Below, piece after piece: positions 22,422 through 33,286 of a stretch of 64,000 bases of DNA; within the stretch, counting starts at the first letter, position 1, and the number at the start of each line of letters is the position of its first letter. The notes under the pieces are model-generated. The model had not been told where the DNA came from and made no database searches. It worked only from the letters and a program-made list of their open reading frames with translations. The stretch spans positions 1 through 64,000 of the forward strand of contig CAINOB010000125.1 of NCBI GenBank assembly GCA_903851365.1. The letters run 5' to 3'. Made by a program: the position numbers and the translations under genes. The DNA is from an uncultured Bacteroidota bacterium. GTDB taxonomy: Bacteria; Bacteroidota; Bacteroidia; Bacteroidales; UBA12481.

Positions 22422-22429
22422 CAAATGTA
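22422..22429 (-). promoter_or_regulatory. Bacteroidetes -7 promoter element upstream of rplY
   Basis: CAAATGTA = TACATTTG on minus strand (TAnnTTTG). Confidence 0.45.
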
Positions 22430-22433
22430 GTAA

Positions 22434-23372
22434 TTAAAAGAGGAAAGTAGTACTGATTGATTGATTATTATACGCTTTTTTAATAATGTCAGCAAAAAGA
22501 CCGGAAATGGAGATAACCCGGATCTTTGGGCTGGGTTTGCGCAGTGGGATTGAGTCGGTAACTACTACTTCCAACAATGCTGATTGTTCAATCCTTTCGT
22601 AGGCGGGTCCGGTAAGCAACGGATGCGTGGCAACACATCTAACCGATTTTGCGCCGCTATCAATGATCAAGTTTGCTGCTGTAGTAATTGTACCTGCCGT
22701 ATCGATCATATCATCTACTAAAACGACATTCTTATTTTTAACATCACCAATAATGGTCATCTCACCAATCACATTTGCTCCTTTACGAGTTTTGTGGCAG
22801 ATAACCATTGGGCAATCAAGATATTTTGAATAGGAATTGGCCCTTTTGGTCCCCCCTGTATCAGGTGAAGCTATGACCAGGTTTTCGAGATTAAGCTGGC
22901 GTATGTAATCAATAAACACGGTGGAAGCATACAAATGATCCACCGGCACATCGAAGAAGCCTTGAATCTGATCGGCATGAAGGTCCATGGTAATAACACG
23001 GCTTACACCAGCAGCAGCCAAAAGGTTTGACATAAGTTTTGCTGCAATTGACACTCTTGGCCGGTCCTTTCTGTCCTGTCGGGCAAAGCCGAAGTAGGGG
23101 ATTACTGCAACGATTTTGTATGCTGAAGCCCTGCTGGCGGCGTCGATCATCATTAAAAGCTCGAGCAGGTTTTCTGCTGGAGCGAATGTTGACTGAATAA
23201 TAAAAACAAAATCTCCGCGGACGGTTTCTTCGAAACAGGGTTGAAACTCACCATCACTAAAACGCAAAACCGATACTTTTCCCAGTTCGGTGCCATAAGC
23301 GGCAGCAATCTTCTCTGAGAGGTATCGTGATCCTGTTCCTGAGAAGAGTTTTATCGGACTATTTGGCTGCAT
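22434..23372 (-). CDS. prs: Ribose-phosphate pyrophosphokinase
   Basis: VIPYFGFARQDRKDRPRVSIAAKL; DLHADQIQGFFDVPVDHLYAS; VLVDDMIDTAGTITTAANLI. Confidence 0.96.
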   Translation of the reverse strand: MQPNSPIKLFSGTGSRYLSEKIAAAYGTELGKVSVLRFSDGEFQPCFEETVRGDFVFIIQSTFAPAENLLELLMMIDAASRASAYKIVAVIPYFGFARQDRKDRPRVSIAAKLMSNLLAAAGVSRVITMDLHADQIQGFFDVPVDHLYASTVFIDYIRQLNLENLVIASPDTGGTKRANSYSKYLDCPMVICHKTRKGANVIGEMTIIGDVKNKNVVLVDDMIDTAGTITTAANLIIDSGAKSVRCVATHPLLTGPAYERIEQSALLEVVVTDSIPLRKPSPKIRVISISGLFADIIKKAYNNQSISTTFLF

Positions 23373-23415
23373 AGATTCGACTTTTTGGTAAAAGAGGGTA
23401 ATAGATCAACGCGAG

Positions 23416-23423
23416 CAAAGTTA
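23416..23423 (-). promoter_or_regulatory. Bacteroidetes -7 promoter element upstream of prs
   Basis: CAAAGTTA = TAACTTTG on minus strand. Confidence 0.45.
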
Positions 23424-23431
23424 ATTAAATA

Positions 23432-24061
23432 TCAAGGGTTCGTTACCGGACGGTTAAAAAGTAGGTTCGTTTGTTGAATAAACTCCAAAAGCTCCTCACG
23501 CCCTTTTTTGTCTACTGATGAGGTAATAAATTGACGTGGAAGCTGTTCCCAAGTTTTTAGCATTTCCTTGCGATAAGCTGCGATATTTTTATTTAGAACA
23601 TTGGTGGTAACTTTATCTGATTTCGTAAATGCAAGGACAAACGGAATCTTTTCCTTGCCTAGAAAATTTGAGAAGTTCACATCAAGGGCCTGGGGTTCGA
23701 TTCTGCTGTCAATTAACTGGAATAGGCACATGAGGTTTGACCGTTCGATCAGATATTTGCTGATAAAAGCCTCCCATTCCTCTCGCATTTTTTTTGAAAC
23801 CTTTGCATAACCGTAACCAGGGAGATCAACAAGGTACCAGGTATTGTTTACCAGGAAATGATTTATTGTTTGTGTTTTCCCAGGAGATACCGAAATACGG
23901 GCCAGACTTTTCCGTCCAGCGATCATATTCAGCAGGCTCGATTTACCAACATTTGATCTTCCGATGAAGGCATATTCGGGTCGGTCAGGAGCGGGGCATT
24001 TATCAGGATTATTGCCAGCACTGACAAAAGTGACTGTTTTTATGAAGTTTTCAGGATTCAA
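23432..24061 (-). CDS. engB: Ribosome biogenesis GTP-binding protein EngB/YihA
   Basis: EYAFIGRSNVGKSSLLNMIAGRKSLARISVSPGKTQTINHFLV; probable TTG start at 24061 just after the manA stop. Confidence 0.92.
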   Translation of the reverse strand: MNPENFIKTVTFVSAGNNPDKCPAPDRPEYAFIGRSNVGKSSLLNMIAGRKSLARISVSPGKTQTINHFLVNNTWYLVDLPGYGYAKVSKKMREEWEAFISKYLIERSNLMCLFQLIDSRIEPQALDVNFSNFLGKEKIPFVLAFTKSDKVTTNVLNKNIAAYRKEMLKTWEQLPRQFITSSVDKKGREELLEFIQQTNLLFNRPVTNP

Positions 24062-24062
24062 A

Positions 24063-25061
24063 TCAGTTAGCCGGTGATTTCTGAGGATTATCAATATACA
24101 CTTCCAAAACTTTAGTTTCTCCACGCGGTTCAAGGACAACTTCTTTAAAAATTGCCGGTAAGAGAATGGTGTGCCCTGTTTTTACAAGCATTGGGTTTTC
24201 CTCGCCATAATTTAAAAGGAAAGAACCCTGAATGCATATATATACAATGAAGGAGTCGATATCGAGATAATCACGTTCAACATTTCGGTTGAACCAGATA
24301 AGGTTAGTCGTGAAATAAGGGCAAGAAACAATTGGTGAAGGGCGATTTAAACAGGCTGGATAATCATTTCGATAGGTTGGGTAATGCTTGAAGTCAATAG
24401 CATCAATGGCCAGATCGGTGTGCAAGGTACGTGGCCTTCCATTTTTTTCAAGACGGTTCCAGTCGAAGATCCGGTAAGTAATATCGCTCGTTTGCTGAAT
24501 CTCGGCAAACAAAATGCCAGCTCCGGTGGCATGGACGCGACCTGCCGGTATGAAAAATGCATCTCCGTTCTTAACTGGTTCAACATTCAGAATTTCCTGT
24601 ACCTTTTTTTGCTCTACATAATCAAGAAATTCCTCCCGTTTAATTTCCTTATTAAATCCTGTGTAAATAACAGATTCAGGATCAGCTTGAATAACATGCC
24701 AAAGCTCTGTTTTCCCGTATGCATGGTGTCTTTGTGCAGCGAGGGTATCGTCGGGATGAACCTGAACCGAAAGAACATCATGAGCATCAATAAGCTTTAT
24801 GAGCAGGGGAAATTCTGTACCATGTTTTTCGTAAACAGAATCGCCTACTAGATCTCCCATATAAACCTCAATAAGTTCCTGAAGATCATTTCCTTCCAGG
24901 AAACCTTCTTTAACAACAGACAAGTTATCCTCAACTCCGGAAATTTCCCAGCTCTCCCCGGTCATTTCGGGTGCATCTTTTTTCCCAAGTACATCCTTTA
25001 ATTTGCTTCCTCCCCATAATCGGTACTGATAAAGTGGCTTAAAGCGTAACGGATAAAGCAT
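24063..25061 (-). CDS. manA: Class I mannose-6-phosphate isomerase
   Basis: LYPLRFKPLYQYRLWGGSKL; LLIKLIDAHDVLSVQVHPDD; GKTELWHVIQADP; NGDAFFIPAGRVHATGAGI. Confidence 0.92.
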   Translation of the reverse strand: MLYPLRFKPLYQYRLWGGSKLKDVLGKKDAPEMTGESWEISGVEDNLSVVKEGFLEGNDLQELIEVYMGDLVGDSVYEKHGTEFPLLIKLIDAHDVLSVQVHPDDTLAAQRHHAYGKTELWHVIQADPESVIYTGFNKEIKREEFLDYVEQKKVQEILNVEPVKNGDAFFIPAGRVHATGAGILFAEIQQTSDITYRIFDWNRLEKNGRPRTLHTDLAIDAIDFKHYPTYRNDYPACLNRPSPIVSCPYFTTNLIWFNRNVERDYLDIDSFIVYICIQGSFLLNYGEENPMLVKTGHTILLPAIFKEVVLEPRGETKVLEVYIDNPQKSPAN

Positions 25062-25072
25062 ATTTGGTTTAT

Positions 25073-25387
25073 TTAGGTTTGGTTTTCGAAATAGTAATCT
25101 CCGATAATTTTGTACTCCGACCATTGTTTGTTTAATTCAACTGCATCGAGGTGGGCCGGATGGGACTGGTAAGCTTTCAAGTCTTCAACATTGTCGAAGA
25201 CGCTGTCAATGATTACATCGAGTGATGATGGTCCATGAATGCAATCTGATTCCACACGGTACTTCCGTATCTGAGGAATCTGGCCGATAAGAGACCTGAA
25301 TGTCACCAGAATATTTTGTATGGCCTCGTTTCTTTCGGATTCTGAAGAAAAATCCTTTATTTTGAAGAGAACGATGTGTCGGATCAT
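25073..25387 (-). CDS. Dabb (stress-responsive A/B barrel) family protein
   Basis: MIRHIVLFKIKD start; SSLDVIIDSVFDNVEDLKAYQSHPAHLDAV. Confidence 0.88.
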   Translation of the reverse strand: MIRHIVLFKIKDFSSESERNEAIQNILVTFRSLIGQIPQIRKYRVESDCIHGPSSLDVIIDSVFDNVEDLKAYQSHPAHLDAVELNKQWSEYKIIGDYYFENQT

Positions 25388-25443
25388 ATTTTGGAAGACT
25401 TAATCGGTAAATATACAATTACCTCCCGAATCTAAAGCAAATT

Positions 25444-26055
25444 ATGTTAATCGTAGGTATTGCAGGTGGAACAGGCAGTGGAAAAACCACTGTCGTAAGA
25501 AACGTAATGGATAGTTTTCAGAAGGGAGAAGTTGCTCTGCTTCCACAGGATTCATATTACAAAGACAGTAGCCATCTCCCTTTGGAAGACCGGCAGAAAC
25601 TCAATTTCGATCATCCTGATTCGATTGAATGGTCATTATTGATAGAACACCTCAAAGCGCTCAGACTTGGGTTACAAATTCTTCAGCCTGTTTATTCCTA
25701 TCTAACCTGCACACGACTCCCGGAAACAATATGCGTTGCACCAAGAAAAGTAGTTATTGTAGAAGGTATTTTACTTCTGACGCAGAAGGAAGTCCGGGAT
25801 ATGCTAGATATTAAGGTTTTTGTGGATACTGATGCTGATGACAGGCTTGCCCGGGTTATTCGCCGGGATATCCGTGAGCGTGGAAGGTCGGCTGAAGCTG
25901 TTTTGCACAGATATGAAAAGACCGTTAAACCCATGCATCTGGATTTCATTGAACCTTCAAAAAGATATGCCGATCTGATCATTCCTCAGGGTGGGGAGAA
26001 TAAGGTTGGTATCCGTGTGCTGACTTCACTTATCCGGCATCATCTATCAGAATAA
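25444..26055 (+). CDS. udk: Uridine kinase
   Basis: VGIAGGTGSGKTTVVRNVMD P-loop; ALLPQDSYYKD; NFDHPDSIEW; RRDIRERGRS. Confidence 0.93.
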   Translation: MLIVGIAGGTGSGKTTVVRNVMDSFQKGEVALLPQDSYYKDSSHLPLEDRQKLNFDHPDSIEWSLLIEHLKALRLGLQILQPVYSYLTCTRLPETICVAPRKVVIVEGILLLTQKEVRDMLDIKVFVDTDADDRLARVIRRDIRERGRSAEAVLHRYEKTVKPMHLDFIEPSKRYADLIIPQGGENKVGIRVLTSLIRHHLSE

Positions 26056-26067
26056 CCAATCAGTCAA

Positions 26068-26874
26068 TCAGTTGATGATAAATTTCTTGACGATGCTTAT
26101 AAATAGGTCAGGTTCCTCTGCATGAAGCCAGTGTCCAGCATTCTTAATTGTTACGATCTGAGCCTGAGGAAACAATTGCCTGATCAACTGAATATCCGGT
26201 TCAATAATGTAAGGTGATTTTTCTCCTTTTAAGAAGAGTACAGGGAACTGGCTGAAGCTCTTTCCTTCCAGAGATTTCAGGTCCAAACCATTTCCCAGAT
26301 TTTCCAGATTCCTGCTGATAGATGGGATATTTATTTTCCATTGGTAAATTCCATCTTTGTTTTTATGCAGATTTTTCAATAGAAACTGCCGAAGGCGTTT
26401 GGAAGGAATATTCAGCTCAAGCTGCCTGTCAACATCGCCAATTGATTTAACCATAACAAGATCCACTTTTCCAAGTGCTTGAAGAATCTCATTATGCTCT
26501 TCCATATGGTTTGAGGGACCGGCATCCAACAAATAGGACCTGGGGCTGATATCTGCAACGATCAACCGGCTGACTCTTCCGGGATTTTCAGTGGCGAACC
26601 ACATTGCCGCCTTTCCCCCCATGGAATGGCCGAGGATAGATGCATTCTTTATGCCAAGGCTGTCCATTAGTTCCTTCAGATCGGATGCCAGCTCTTTGTA
26701 ATCCATCTGGTCGGAATGAGGTGAGGCACCGTGGTTACGCTGGTCAACGAGTATAATTTCGCTGATTCCGGACAGTGCTTTTCCGATGGTTAACCAGTTA
26801 TCGCCACTACCATATAAGCCGTGAAGAATGATCAGAGGATGGCCAGTTCCGAGTTTTTGATAGTTTAACTTCAT
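26068..26874 (-). CDS. Alpha/beta hydrolase (YbfF-like)
   Basis: LIILHGLYGSGDNWLTI; ILGHSMGGKAAMWFA; NAGHWLHAEEP. Confidence 0.9.
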   Translation of the reverse strand: MKLNYQKLGTGHPLIILHGLYGSGDNWLTIGKALSGISEIILVDQRNHGASPHSDQMDYKELASDLKELMDSLGIKNASILGHSMGGKAAMWFATENPGRVSRLIVADISPRSYLLDAGPSNHMEEHNEILQALGKVDLVMVKSIGDVDRQLELNIPSKRLRQFLLKNLHKNKDGIYQWKINIPSISRNLENLGNGLDLKSLEGKSFSQFPVLFLKGEKSPYIIEPDIQLIRQLFPQAQIVTIKNAGHWLHAEEPDLFISIVKKFIIN

Positions 26875-26879
26875 TGTCG

Positions 26880-27596
26880 CTAAACCACCAGTTTGCCCCG
26901 GTACAATTGAATAGTATTTTCCAGACCCAGATACAGTGCATCGGATATCAAGGCATGACCAATACTGACTTCATCGAGATGGGGAATGGTCTTTGCAAAA
27001 AAGTTGAGGTTTTGCAGGTTCAGGTCGTGGCCCGCATTAATTCCCATGCCAAGCTCTGCAGCTACGAGAGCTGCTGCCAGAAAAGGCTTGATCGCCTCAT
27101 CAGGATTAATATGGAACTTCTCAGCATAAGGTTCTGTATATAATTCAATCCGGTCGGTACCGGTTTTTGCGGCATACCTGATCATTTCAGGATTTGCATC
27201 AATAAAAATGGAAACTCGGATTCCCTTATCCTGAAATCTTTTGACGATTTCCCGGAGGAAGATTTCGTATTTTAAGGTATTCCAGCCAGCATTGGAAGTT
27301 ACCGCATCATGAGCATCAGGTACCAGAGTAACCTGTTCGGGAAGCACTTTAGTTACCAGTTGAATAAATGATTCGGATGGATATCCTTCGATGTTGAATT
27401 CGGTAGTAATCAGTGGTTTGAGATCTAAAACATCCTGATACCGGATATGACGCTCATCAGGTCGGGGATGAACTGTAATCCCTTGGGCACCAAAATTCTC
27501 GCAATCCCTTGCAGCTTTAAGGACATCCGGGACATTACCACCCCTGGCATTCCGCAGTGTGGCAATTTTATTTATATTTACGCTTAATCTGGTCAT
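26880..27596 (-). CDS. pdxJ: Pyridoxine 5'-phosphate synthase
   Basis: [74 protein letters not shown]. Confidence 0.95.
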   Translation of the reverse strand: MTRLSVNINKIATLRNARGGNVPDVLKAARDCENFGAQGITVHPRPDERHIRYQDVLDLKPLITTEFNIEGYPSESFIQLVTKVLPEQVTLVPDAHDAVTSNAGWNTLKYEIFLREIVKRFQDKGIRVSIFIDANPEMIRYAAKTGTDRIELYTEPYAEKFHINPDEAIKPFLAAALVAAELGMGINAGHDLNLQNLNFFAKTIPHLDEVSIGHALISDALYLGLENTIQLYRGKLVV

Positions 27597-27643
27597 CTGG
27601 GCTTGAATTAATTGAAAAACAAAATTACGAATTATACTTCGAT

Positions 27644-28309
27644 ATGCTTGCCAAAGATCTGGTAGCTTACTTTATTCCACCGGTAACAGAAACTGATTCG
27701 GTGAAACAGATTCTTGATCGCATGACTGAATTAAAAATTAGTCATTTGCCGGTTGTTATGAATGCGGCATACCAAGGAATTATTGCAGAATCAGATCTTG
27801 GAGTTTTTCCTGATCAGGAGGTGATAATTAATTCGAAATCTATTGAATTCATTAATGTATCAGTTATTGAAGATCAACATATTTATGAGGTTATCGACTT
27901 GGTTTCCAGGTATAATCTCACATTGATACCTGTTTTGTCGGCGACTGGGGAGTATAAAGGCAGCATAACGCTTCCAGTTCTGGTAAGGAATTTCAGCTCT
28001 CTCACTGCTGCCGGTGAGCCTGGAGCGATCCTGGTTCTTAACATTGCACCTCAAGATTACTCACCGAATATTATATCCCGGATCATTGAGGAAAATAATG
28101 CTAAAATGATCAGCCTATATATGATACAGGATCCTAATAATCCGGAACTGACTGTGACTATCAAGATTAATACTCAGGAAACCAGTTCAATTATACGTTC
28201 ATTTGACCGTTATGGATATTCCGTAAAATCGTATTTTTTGGCCAACAGCCAACTGGATGATTTTTACCGGTCGAGATATGAGGAGTTTATGAAATACATG
28301 AATATTTGA
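27644..28309 (+). CDS. CBS domain-containing protein
   Basis: Paired CBS-like repeats ([58 protein letters not shown]). Confidence 0.82.
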   Translation: MLAKDLVAYFIPPVTETDSVKQILDRMTELKISHLPVVMNAAYQGIIAESDLGVFPDQEVIINSKSIEFINVSVIEDQHIYEVIDLVSRYNLTLIPVLSATGEYKGSITLPVLVRNFSSLTAAGEPGAILVLNIAPQDYSPNIISRIIEENNAKMISLYMIQDPNNPELTVTIKINTQETSSIIRSFDRYGYSVKSYFLANSQLDDFYRSRYEEFMKYMNI

Positions 28310-29218
28310 TTGAACATGAATATTCAACCTGTAATAAAGCAGATATTTTTATTTGGCCGTGAGTTTGATTTAGGGTTCCGAACTCCATTCAACCTGCTAT
28401 TAAATCAATTATTCACCTATGGTGTAGAGGTTCAGATCTTTGGTCCTTTAAAGGACTTTATCGGAGTTTGGGCCGACACAAGATGCCAGGAATGCAGGGT
28501 ATTTAAATCTTACCAGGACCTTAAAGGTCTGGAAGGAGTTATGCTTAGCATTGGTGGTGACGGAACTTTTCTGGAGGCTGTTACGCTGGTCAGGGACCTT
28601 CCTATCCCGCTTGCCGGAATCAATAGTGGAAGGCTTGGTTTTTTGGCTGACATATCGCAAGATGAAATCTCATTTGCGATTGATTCGATATTGCAGAATA
28701 CAGGTGGATTTGATGAACGCGCACTTCTCCAGGTCGACAGTGAACCATTGCTTTTCGGTGGGTTTAATTATGCATTAAATGAGATTACTGTTCATAAGCG
28801 TGATGATTCCTCAATGATTAAAATCAGTGCCTTTCTGGATGGTCAATTTCTGAATATTTATTGGGCCGACGGCCTTATTGTCTCAACCCCAACTGGATCG
28901 ACCGCTTATTCACTCAGTGTGGGTGGGCCACTTGTGCTTCCTGATACGAACAACATTATTCTATCCCCGATTGCACCTCATAATTTGACTGTAAGGCCAT
29001 TAGTTTTCAATGATTCCATGAAGCTGACTCTTCAGGTCGAAAGCCGAAGCGGGAACTTGCTTGTATCTGCGGACTCGCGATCTGTAGTTATTGAAGACCG
29101 GCTTGAACTCACCATTTTCAAAGCTCCATTCCGCCTGAAGACCATTCGCTTGAGAGAACAAAACTTTTATCAAACGCTGCGAACCAAACTGATGTGGGGA
29201 GCTGACAGGAGGAACTGA
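28310..29218 (+). CDS. nadK: NAD kinase
   Basis: GVMLSIGGDGTFLEAV; GINSGRLGFLADI; NEITVHKRDDSSMI; ADGLIVSTPTGSTAYSLSVGGPLV. Confidence 0.95.
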   Translation: MNMNIQPVIKQIFLFGREFDLGFRTPFNLLLNQLFTYGVEVQIFGPLKDFIGVWADTRCQECRVFKSYQDLKGLEGVMLSIGGDGTFLEAVTLVRDLPIPLAGINSGRLGFLADISQDEISFAIDSILQNTGGFDERALLQVDSEPLLFGGFNYALNEITVHKRDDSSMIKISAFLDGQFLNIYWADGLIVSTPTGSTAYSLSVGGPLVLPDTNNIILSPIAPHNLTVRPLVFNDSMKLTLQVESRSGNLLVSADSRSVVIEDRLELTIFKAPFRLKTIRLREQNFYQTLRTKLMWGADRRN

Positions 29219-29351
29219 CGAGGATCAAGCCTGCTGTGGGAAGCACCTGTTTCACAGGGGCTCGAGAAAACCTTTGCAATTTATACTATATTTGCGCTTT
29301 GGCAGTTATTGTAGGGGGATCATAAAAGGTGCCTGTTGCAATTCACCAGAA

Positions 29352-29990
29352 ATGAGAAAAATAATTGTAATAATCGGTTTTATCACTGTTGCTTTAGGAG
29401 TGAATGCTCAAAAAGGATTTGACTATGGATTGTTTCTAGGAATGAATGAAACCCATCTTTCATCGATCCTGCCTATACCGGATTCCAAGGGTATGAGTTT
29501 TGGAGCGGGAGGTTATTACCGGTATAGCTGGAATGAACGCTATTCCTGGCGTGTGGGGGTGAATGCGGGATTGAATAAAGTGGTCGATGGATATGGACTG
29601 GTTGAGTTCAATTTTCATCCATTGAACTCTAAGCGGATCAAGAAAGTCTTTACCTCTTATATTGCAACAGGGCTAAGTTATTTGGTTGATTTTTCTCAAT
29701 ATACTGCTGTGCAGAATGATCAGAATGCTTCTATGACTAAATATATGGTCAGGAACATACGGATACCCTTTAATGTGGGCGTCAAATACAATATTAGTTC
29801 CAGAATGACACTAGGGATGGAATGGGCACTTAGAAAAGGATACGAGATGGATTACTCCCAATTACCCTATAGATATACTCCCCTGATGGCCAATTGGCGT
29901 TCGAATTTTAGTGTCTCGATTGGATACCTGGTCAGTAACTATTGCAAAACTTGTCCGTTTTACGAAAACGAACGAAAGAAACTTAAATGA
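29352..29990 (+). CDS. Outer membrane beta-barrel-type protein (DUF6089-like)
   Basis: Signal peptide; alternating aromatic strands; position between nadK and uppS. Confidence 0.6.
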   Translation: MRKIIVIIGFITVALGVNAQKGFDYGLFLGMNETHLSSILPIPDSKGMSFGAGGYYRYSWNERYSWRVGVNAGLNKVVDGYGLVEFNFHPLNSKRIKKVFTSYIATGLSYLVDFSQYTAVQNDQNASMTKYMVRNIRIPFNVGVKYNISSRMTLGMEWALRKGYEMDYSQLPYRYTPLMANWRSNFSVSIGYLVSNYCKTCPFYENERKKLK

Positions 29991-30724
29991 GCCTGAAGGA
30001 GAAATTGATACGGGATAAATTACCCGGACATGTTGCGATAATCATGGACGGCAATGGAAGATGGGCTGTTCGGAAGGGCGCAGCCCGGATTTTTGGTCAT
30101 CAGAATGCCGTAACTCCCGTAGATGAGGTAGTTAAGGCTAGTGCTGAACTCGGACTTAAATATCTCACTTTATATGCGTTCAGTACCGAAAACTGGGCTC
30201 GGCCAATTGAGGAGGTTGATGCTTTGATGGGATTATTGGTTTCGACAATTAAAAAGGAAACCAAAAAACTTCTCGACAATAATATCCGGTTAAGGACTGT
30301 TGGCAACCTATCTAAGCTTCCCGAGCTTACTCGCCGGGAACTACTGAATTTAGTAGAAGCAACTGCTGCAAATACCGGTCTTACGGTAGTTCTGGCAATT
30401 TCTTATGGCTCAAGAAATGAGATTATCCTGGCTGCCCGTCAGATCATTAAGGATGCTTCAGAAGGGAAAATAACTGCTGAAGAAATGAACTTTGATACAT
30501 TTGAAAGCTATCTCCAAACTTCAGGTATCCCGGATCCGGACTTTTTAATAAGGACAAGCGGAGAATATCGGTTAAGTAATTTCCTACTTTACCAGTTAGC
30601 TTATACGGAATTATATTTTACCTCAAAGCTGTGGCCTGATTTCAGGGCGGAAGATTTCTATGAGGCATTATTAGAATACCAAAATCGCGAAAGACGATTT
30701 GGGAAAACAAGTCAACAATTATAA
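29987..30724 (+). CDS. uppS: Isoprenyl transferase / undecaprenyl diphosphate synthase
   Basis: HVAIIMDGNGRWAVRKGAARIFGHQNA; YLTLYAFSTENWARP; PDFLIRTSGEYRLSNFLLYQLAYTELYF. Confidence 0.95.
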   Translation: MSLKEKLIRDKLPGHVAIIMDGNGRWAVRKGAARIFGHQNAVTPVDEVVKASAELGLKYLTLYAFSTENWARPIEEVDALMGLLVSTIKKETKKLLDNNIRLRTVGNLSKLPELTRRELLNLVEATAANTGLTVVLAISYGSRNEIILAARQIIKDASEGKITAEEMNFDTFESYLQTSGIPDPDFLIRTSGEYRLSNFLLYQLAYTELYFTSKLWPDFRAEDFYEALLEYQNRERRFGKTSQQL

Positions 30725-30740
30725 CATCTGAATAATCAGC

Positions 30741-33242
30741 ATGATAAAAAGATCAATATTAGCTGTCGCCCTTTTTCTTTCCACCACCATTGCTTTTTGC
30801 CAGGAAACGAATAATAAGCCTTTGCGGATATTTGATTATGCGCGGACTGCTCATGATTATCAAATAGGCGGAGTAACCGTTTCAGGAGTCAAGTACTTAA
30901 CTCATAATGTTTTATTGCAATTTTCCGGGCTTGATGTTGGAAAAACGATAACTGTTCCTGGGGAAGATATACCGAATGCAATTCAGAAATTGTGGGACCA
31001 ACAGCTTTTTTCAGATGTTAGGATAACAGCCACGAAAATTGAGGGAGATATGATTTTCCTGGATATTTATCTTCAGGAAATGCCGCGTCTTGCTCGTTTT
31101 TCTTTTACCGGCGTGAGTAAACAGGAAGCTGACGACTTGAAAGAAAAAGTCAAACTCGTTAGAGGTAACCTCGTAACCCCTTATACTATTTCACGGACAG
31201 AATTTCTGGTCAAAGAGCATTTTGTTGATAAGGGTTATTTAAATACTGAGGTGGCAATCTCCCAGAAGGCAGATTCTACGATGCAAAACTCAACCGTTCT
31301 GGATATCCATGTTGATAAAAAGAGCAAGGTCAAAATCGAAAAAATAACATTTGTTGGGGTTAGTGTGTTGCCTGAGAAGAAATTGCGCAAGGCAATGAAA
31401 GAGACAAAGCAGAAAACCTGGTACAATATATTTAAGGCATCGAAGTTCTTGGAAAGTAATTTTAACGATGACAAAGCGCTTGTAATAGCAAAATATAATA
31501 CACTTGGCTATAGGGATGCGAAGATTGCAAAGGATTCATTGTTTCGAAATCCAAACGGAACGGTTGGTCTGAAAATCTGGGTTGAAGAAGGAAAACAGTA
31601 CTTTTTCAGGAATATTTCCTGGGCTGGAAACATTAAGTATACCAGTGATTTTTTATCCACTGCTCTAAAGATCAAGAAAGGTGCTGTTTATGATCAGGCA
31701 GTGTTGGACAATCGCCTGAGGAATGATCCGGATGCTGTAGGTAATTATTATATGGATAACGGGTACCTTTTCTATGAAGCGCAAGCTCAGGAAGTAAACG
31801 TTGATAAAGATTCCATCGACCTTCAGATTGTCATTCATGAAGGCCAGGTTGCCCGCATAAATAAAGTAACTATAACTGGCAATGACAGGACCAATGAGCA
31901 TGTTATACGTCGTGAGATCAGAACAAAACCAGGTGATCTTTTTAACCGGTCATTGGTGATCAGGACAGTTCGTGAGTTAGCTCAATTGGGTTTCTTCGAT
32001 CCTGAGAAGATCACCCCAGTTCCGATTCCAAATCAGTTGGATGGTACTGTAGATATTGAATATCAGGTAGTTGAACGAGCTAATGATCAAATCGAGATCT
32101 CAGGTGGCTGGGGAGCTGGAATGGTTATTGGAACTCTAGGCGTTAAGTTTGGAAACTTCTCGGCCAGGAATTTTTTCAAAAAGGATGCCTGGCGGCCACT
32201 TCCTTCCGGGGACGGTCAAAACCTGAGTATCAGGGCACAATCGAACGGAAAATATTATCAGTCCTATAGCGCGTCCTTTGTTGAACCGTGGCTGGGGGGT
32301 AAAAAACCGAATTCACTTTCCGTATCACTTTATCATACTGTTCAGACCAACGGAAGGATTTCAACTGACCCGTTGAATCAATCCATGAAAATAAGCGGAG
32401 CTTCGGTGGGAATTGGTCGCCGGTTGAGCTGGCCGGATGATTATTTTACCCTCTTTAATCAATTGTCATTTCAGAGATATTTGTTGGATGACTGGTCATA
32501 TTTCGTGATCAAGAACGGAGTGAGTAACAACTTTAGTTTTACCAGCACATTTGGGCGTAGTTCAACTGACCAGATTATTTATCCGCGATTGGGGTCAACA
32601 TTTTCATTGAACCTTCAAATTACCCCACCGTATTCCCTTTTCAATGGCAAAGACTACTCTAAACTTACTGAAACGGAAAAATACAAGTGGATAGAATATC
32701 ATAAATGGACCTTTAAATCATCGTGGTATACAAAGTTGTGGACGATCGGGAATAAAGAAACCGAAGGCGAAAAGCGCGACTTCGTTTTAGTTACCAAGGC
32801 TGAGTTTGGGTACCTGGGATATTATAATAAATATGCTCGGTCACCTTTTGAGAATTTCGAAGTCGGGGGTGACGGAATGATGGGATATAGTTATTACGGG
32901 CGGGATATTATTGCGTTGCGAGGATACGCAAACGGGTCGTTGACGCCTTCGAACGGTGCAAACCTGTACACGAAATTCACTACTGAATTGCGTTTTCCAA
33001 TATCGCTTAATCCTAACGCTACCCTGTTTGCCCTGGTATTCTTTGAAGCAGGTAATGCGTGGTATGAATTCAAACAGTTCAATCCTTTTGATATGAAAAG
33101 GGCAGCCGGCGCCGGGGTCCGTATCTACCTGCCTATGTTTGGACTTATGGGTGTTGACTGGGGTTATGGATTTGATGATATCCCGGGAACCACTGGTAAA
33201 AACCACAGCCAGTTCCATTTTGTTCTTGGACCACAGATGTAA
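30741..33242 (+). CDS. bamA: Outer membrane protein assembly factor BamA
   Basis: POTRA repeats; NRLRNDPDAVGNYYMDNGYLF; C-terminal beta-barrel. Confidence 0.93.
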   Translation: MIKRSILAVALFLSTTIAFCQETNNKPLRIFDYARTAHDYQIGGVTVSGVKYLTHNVLLQFSGLDVGKTITVPGEDIPNAIQKLWDQQLFSDVRITATKIEGDMIFLDIYLQEMPRLARFSFTGVSKQEADDLKEKVKLVRGNLVTPYTISRTEFLVKEHFVDKGYLNTEVAISQKADSTMQNSTVLDIHVDKKSKVKIEKITFVGVSVLPEKKLRKAMKETKQKTWYNIFKASKFLESNFNDDKALVIAKYNTLGYRDAKIAKDSLFRNPNGTVGLKIWVEEGKQYFFRNISWAGNIKYTSDFLSTALKIKKGAVYDQAVLDNRLRNDPDAVGNYYMDNGYLFYEAQAQEVNVDKDSIDLQIVIHEGQVARINKVTITGNDRTNEHVIRREIRTKPGDLFNRSLVIRTVRELAQLGFFDPEKITPVPIPNQLDGTVDIEYQVVERANDQIEISGGWGAGMVIGTLGVKFGNFSARNFFKKDAWRPLPSGDGQNLSIRAQSNGKYYQSYSASFVEPWLGGKKPNSLSVSLYHTVQTNGRISTDPLNQSMKISGASVGIGRRLSWPDDYFTLFNQLSFQRYLLDDWSYFVIKNGVSNNFSFTSTFGRSSTDQIIYPRLGSTFSLNLQITPPYSLFNGKDYSKLTETEKYKWIEYHKWTFKSSWYTKLWTIGNKETEGEKRDFVLVTKAEFGYLGYYNKYARSPFENFEVGGDGMMGYSYYGRDIIALRGYANGSLTPSNGANLYTKFTTELRFPISLNPNATLFALVFFEAGNAWYEFKQFNPFDMKRAAGAGVRIYLPMFGLMGVDWGYGFDDIPGTTGKNHSQFHFVLGPQM

Positions 33243-33286
33243 TGTTTTGGTATAGAAATTGATGTAGTTGGAAAAATTGTAATGCT

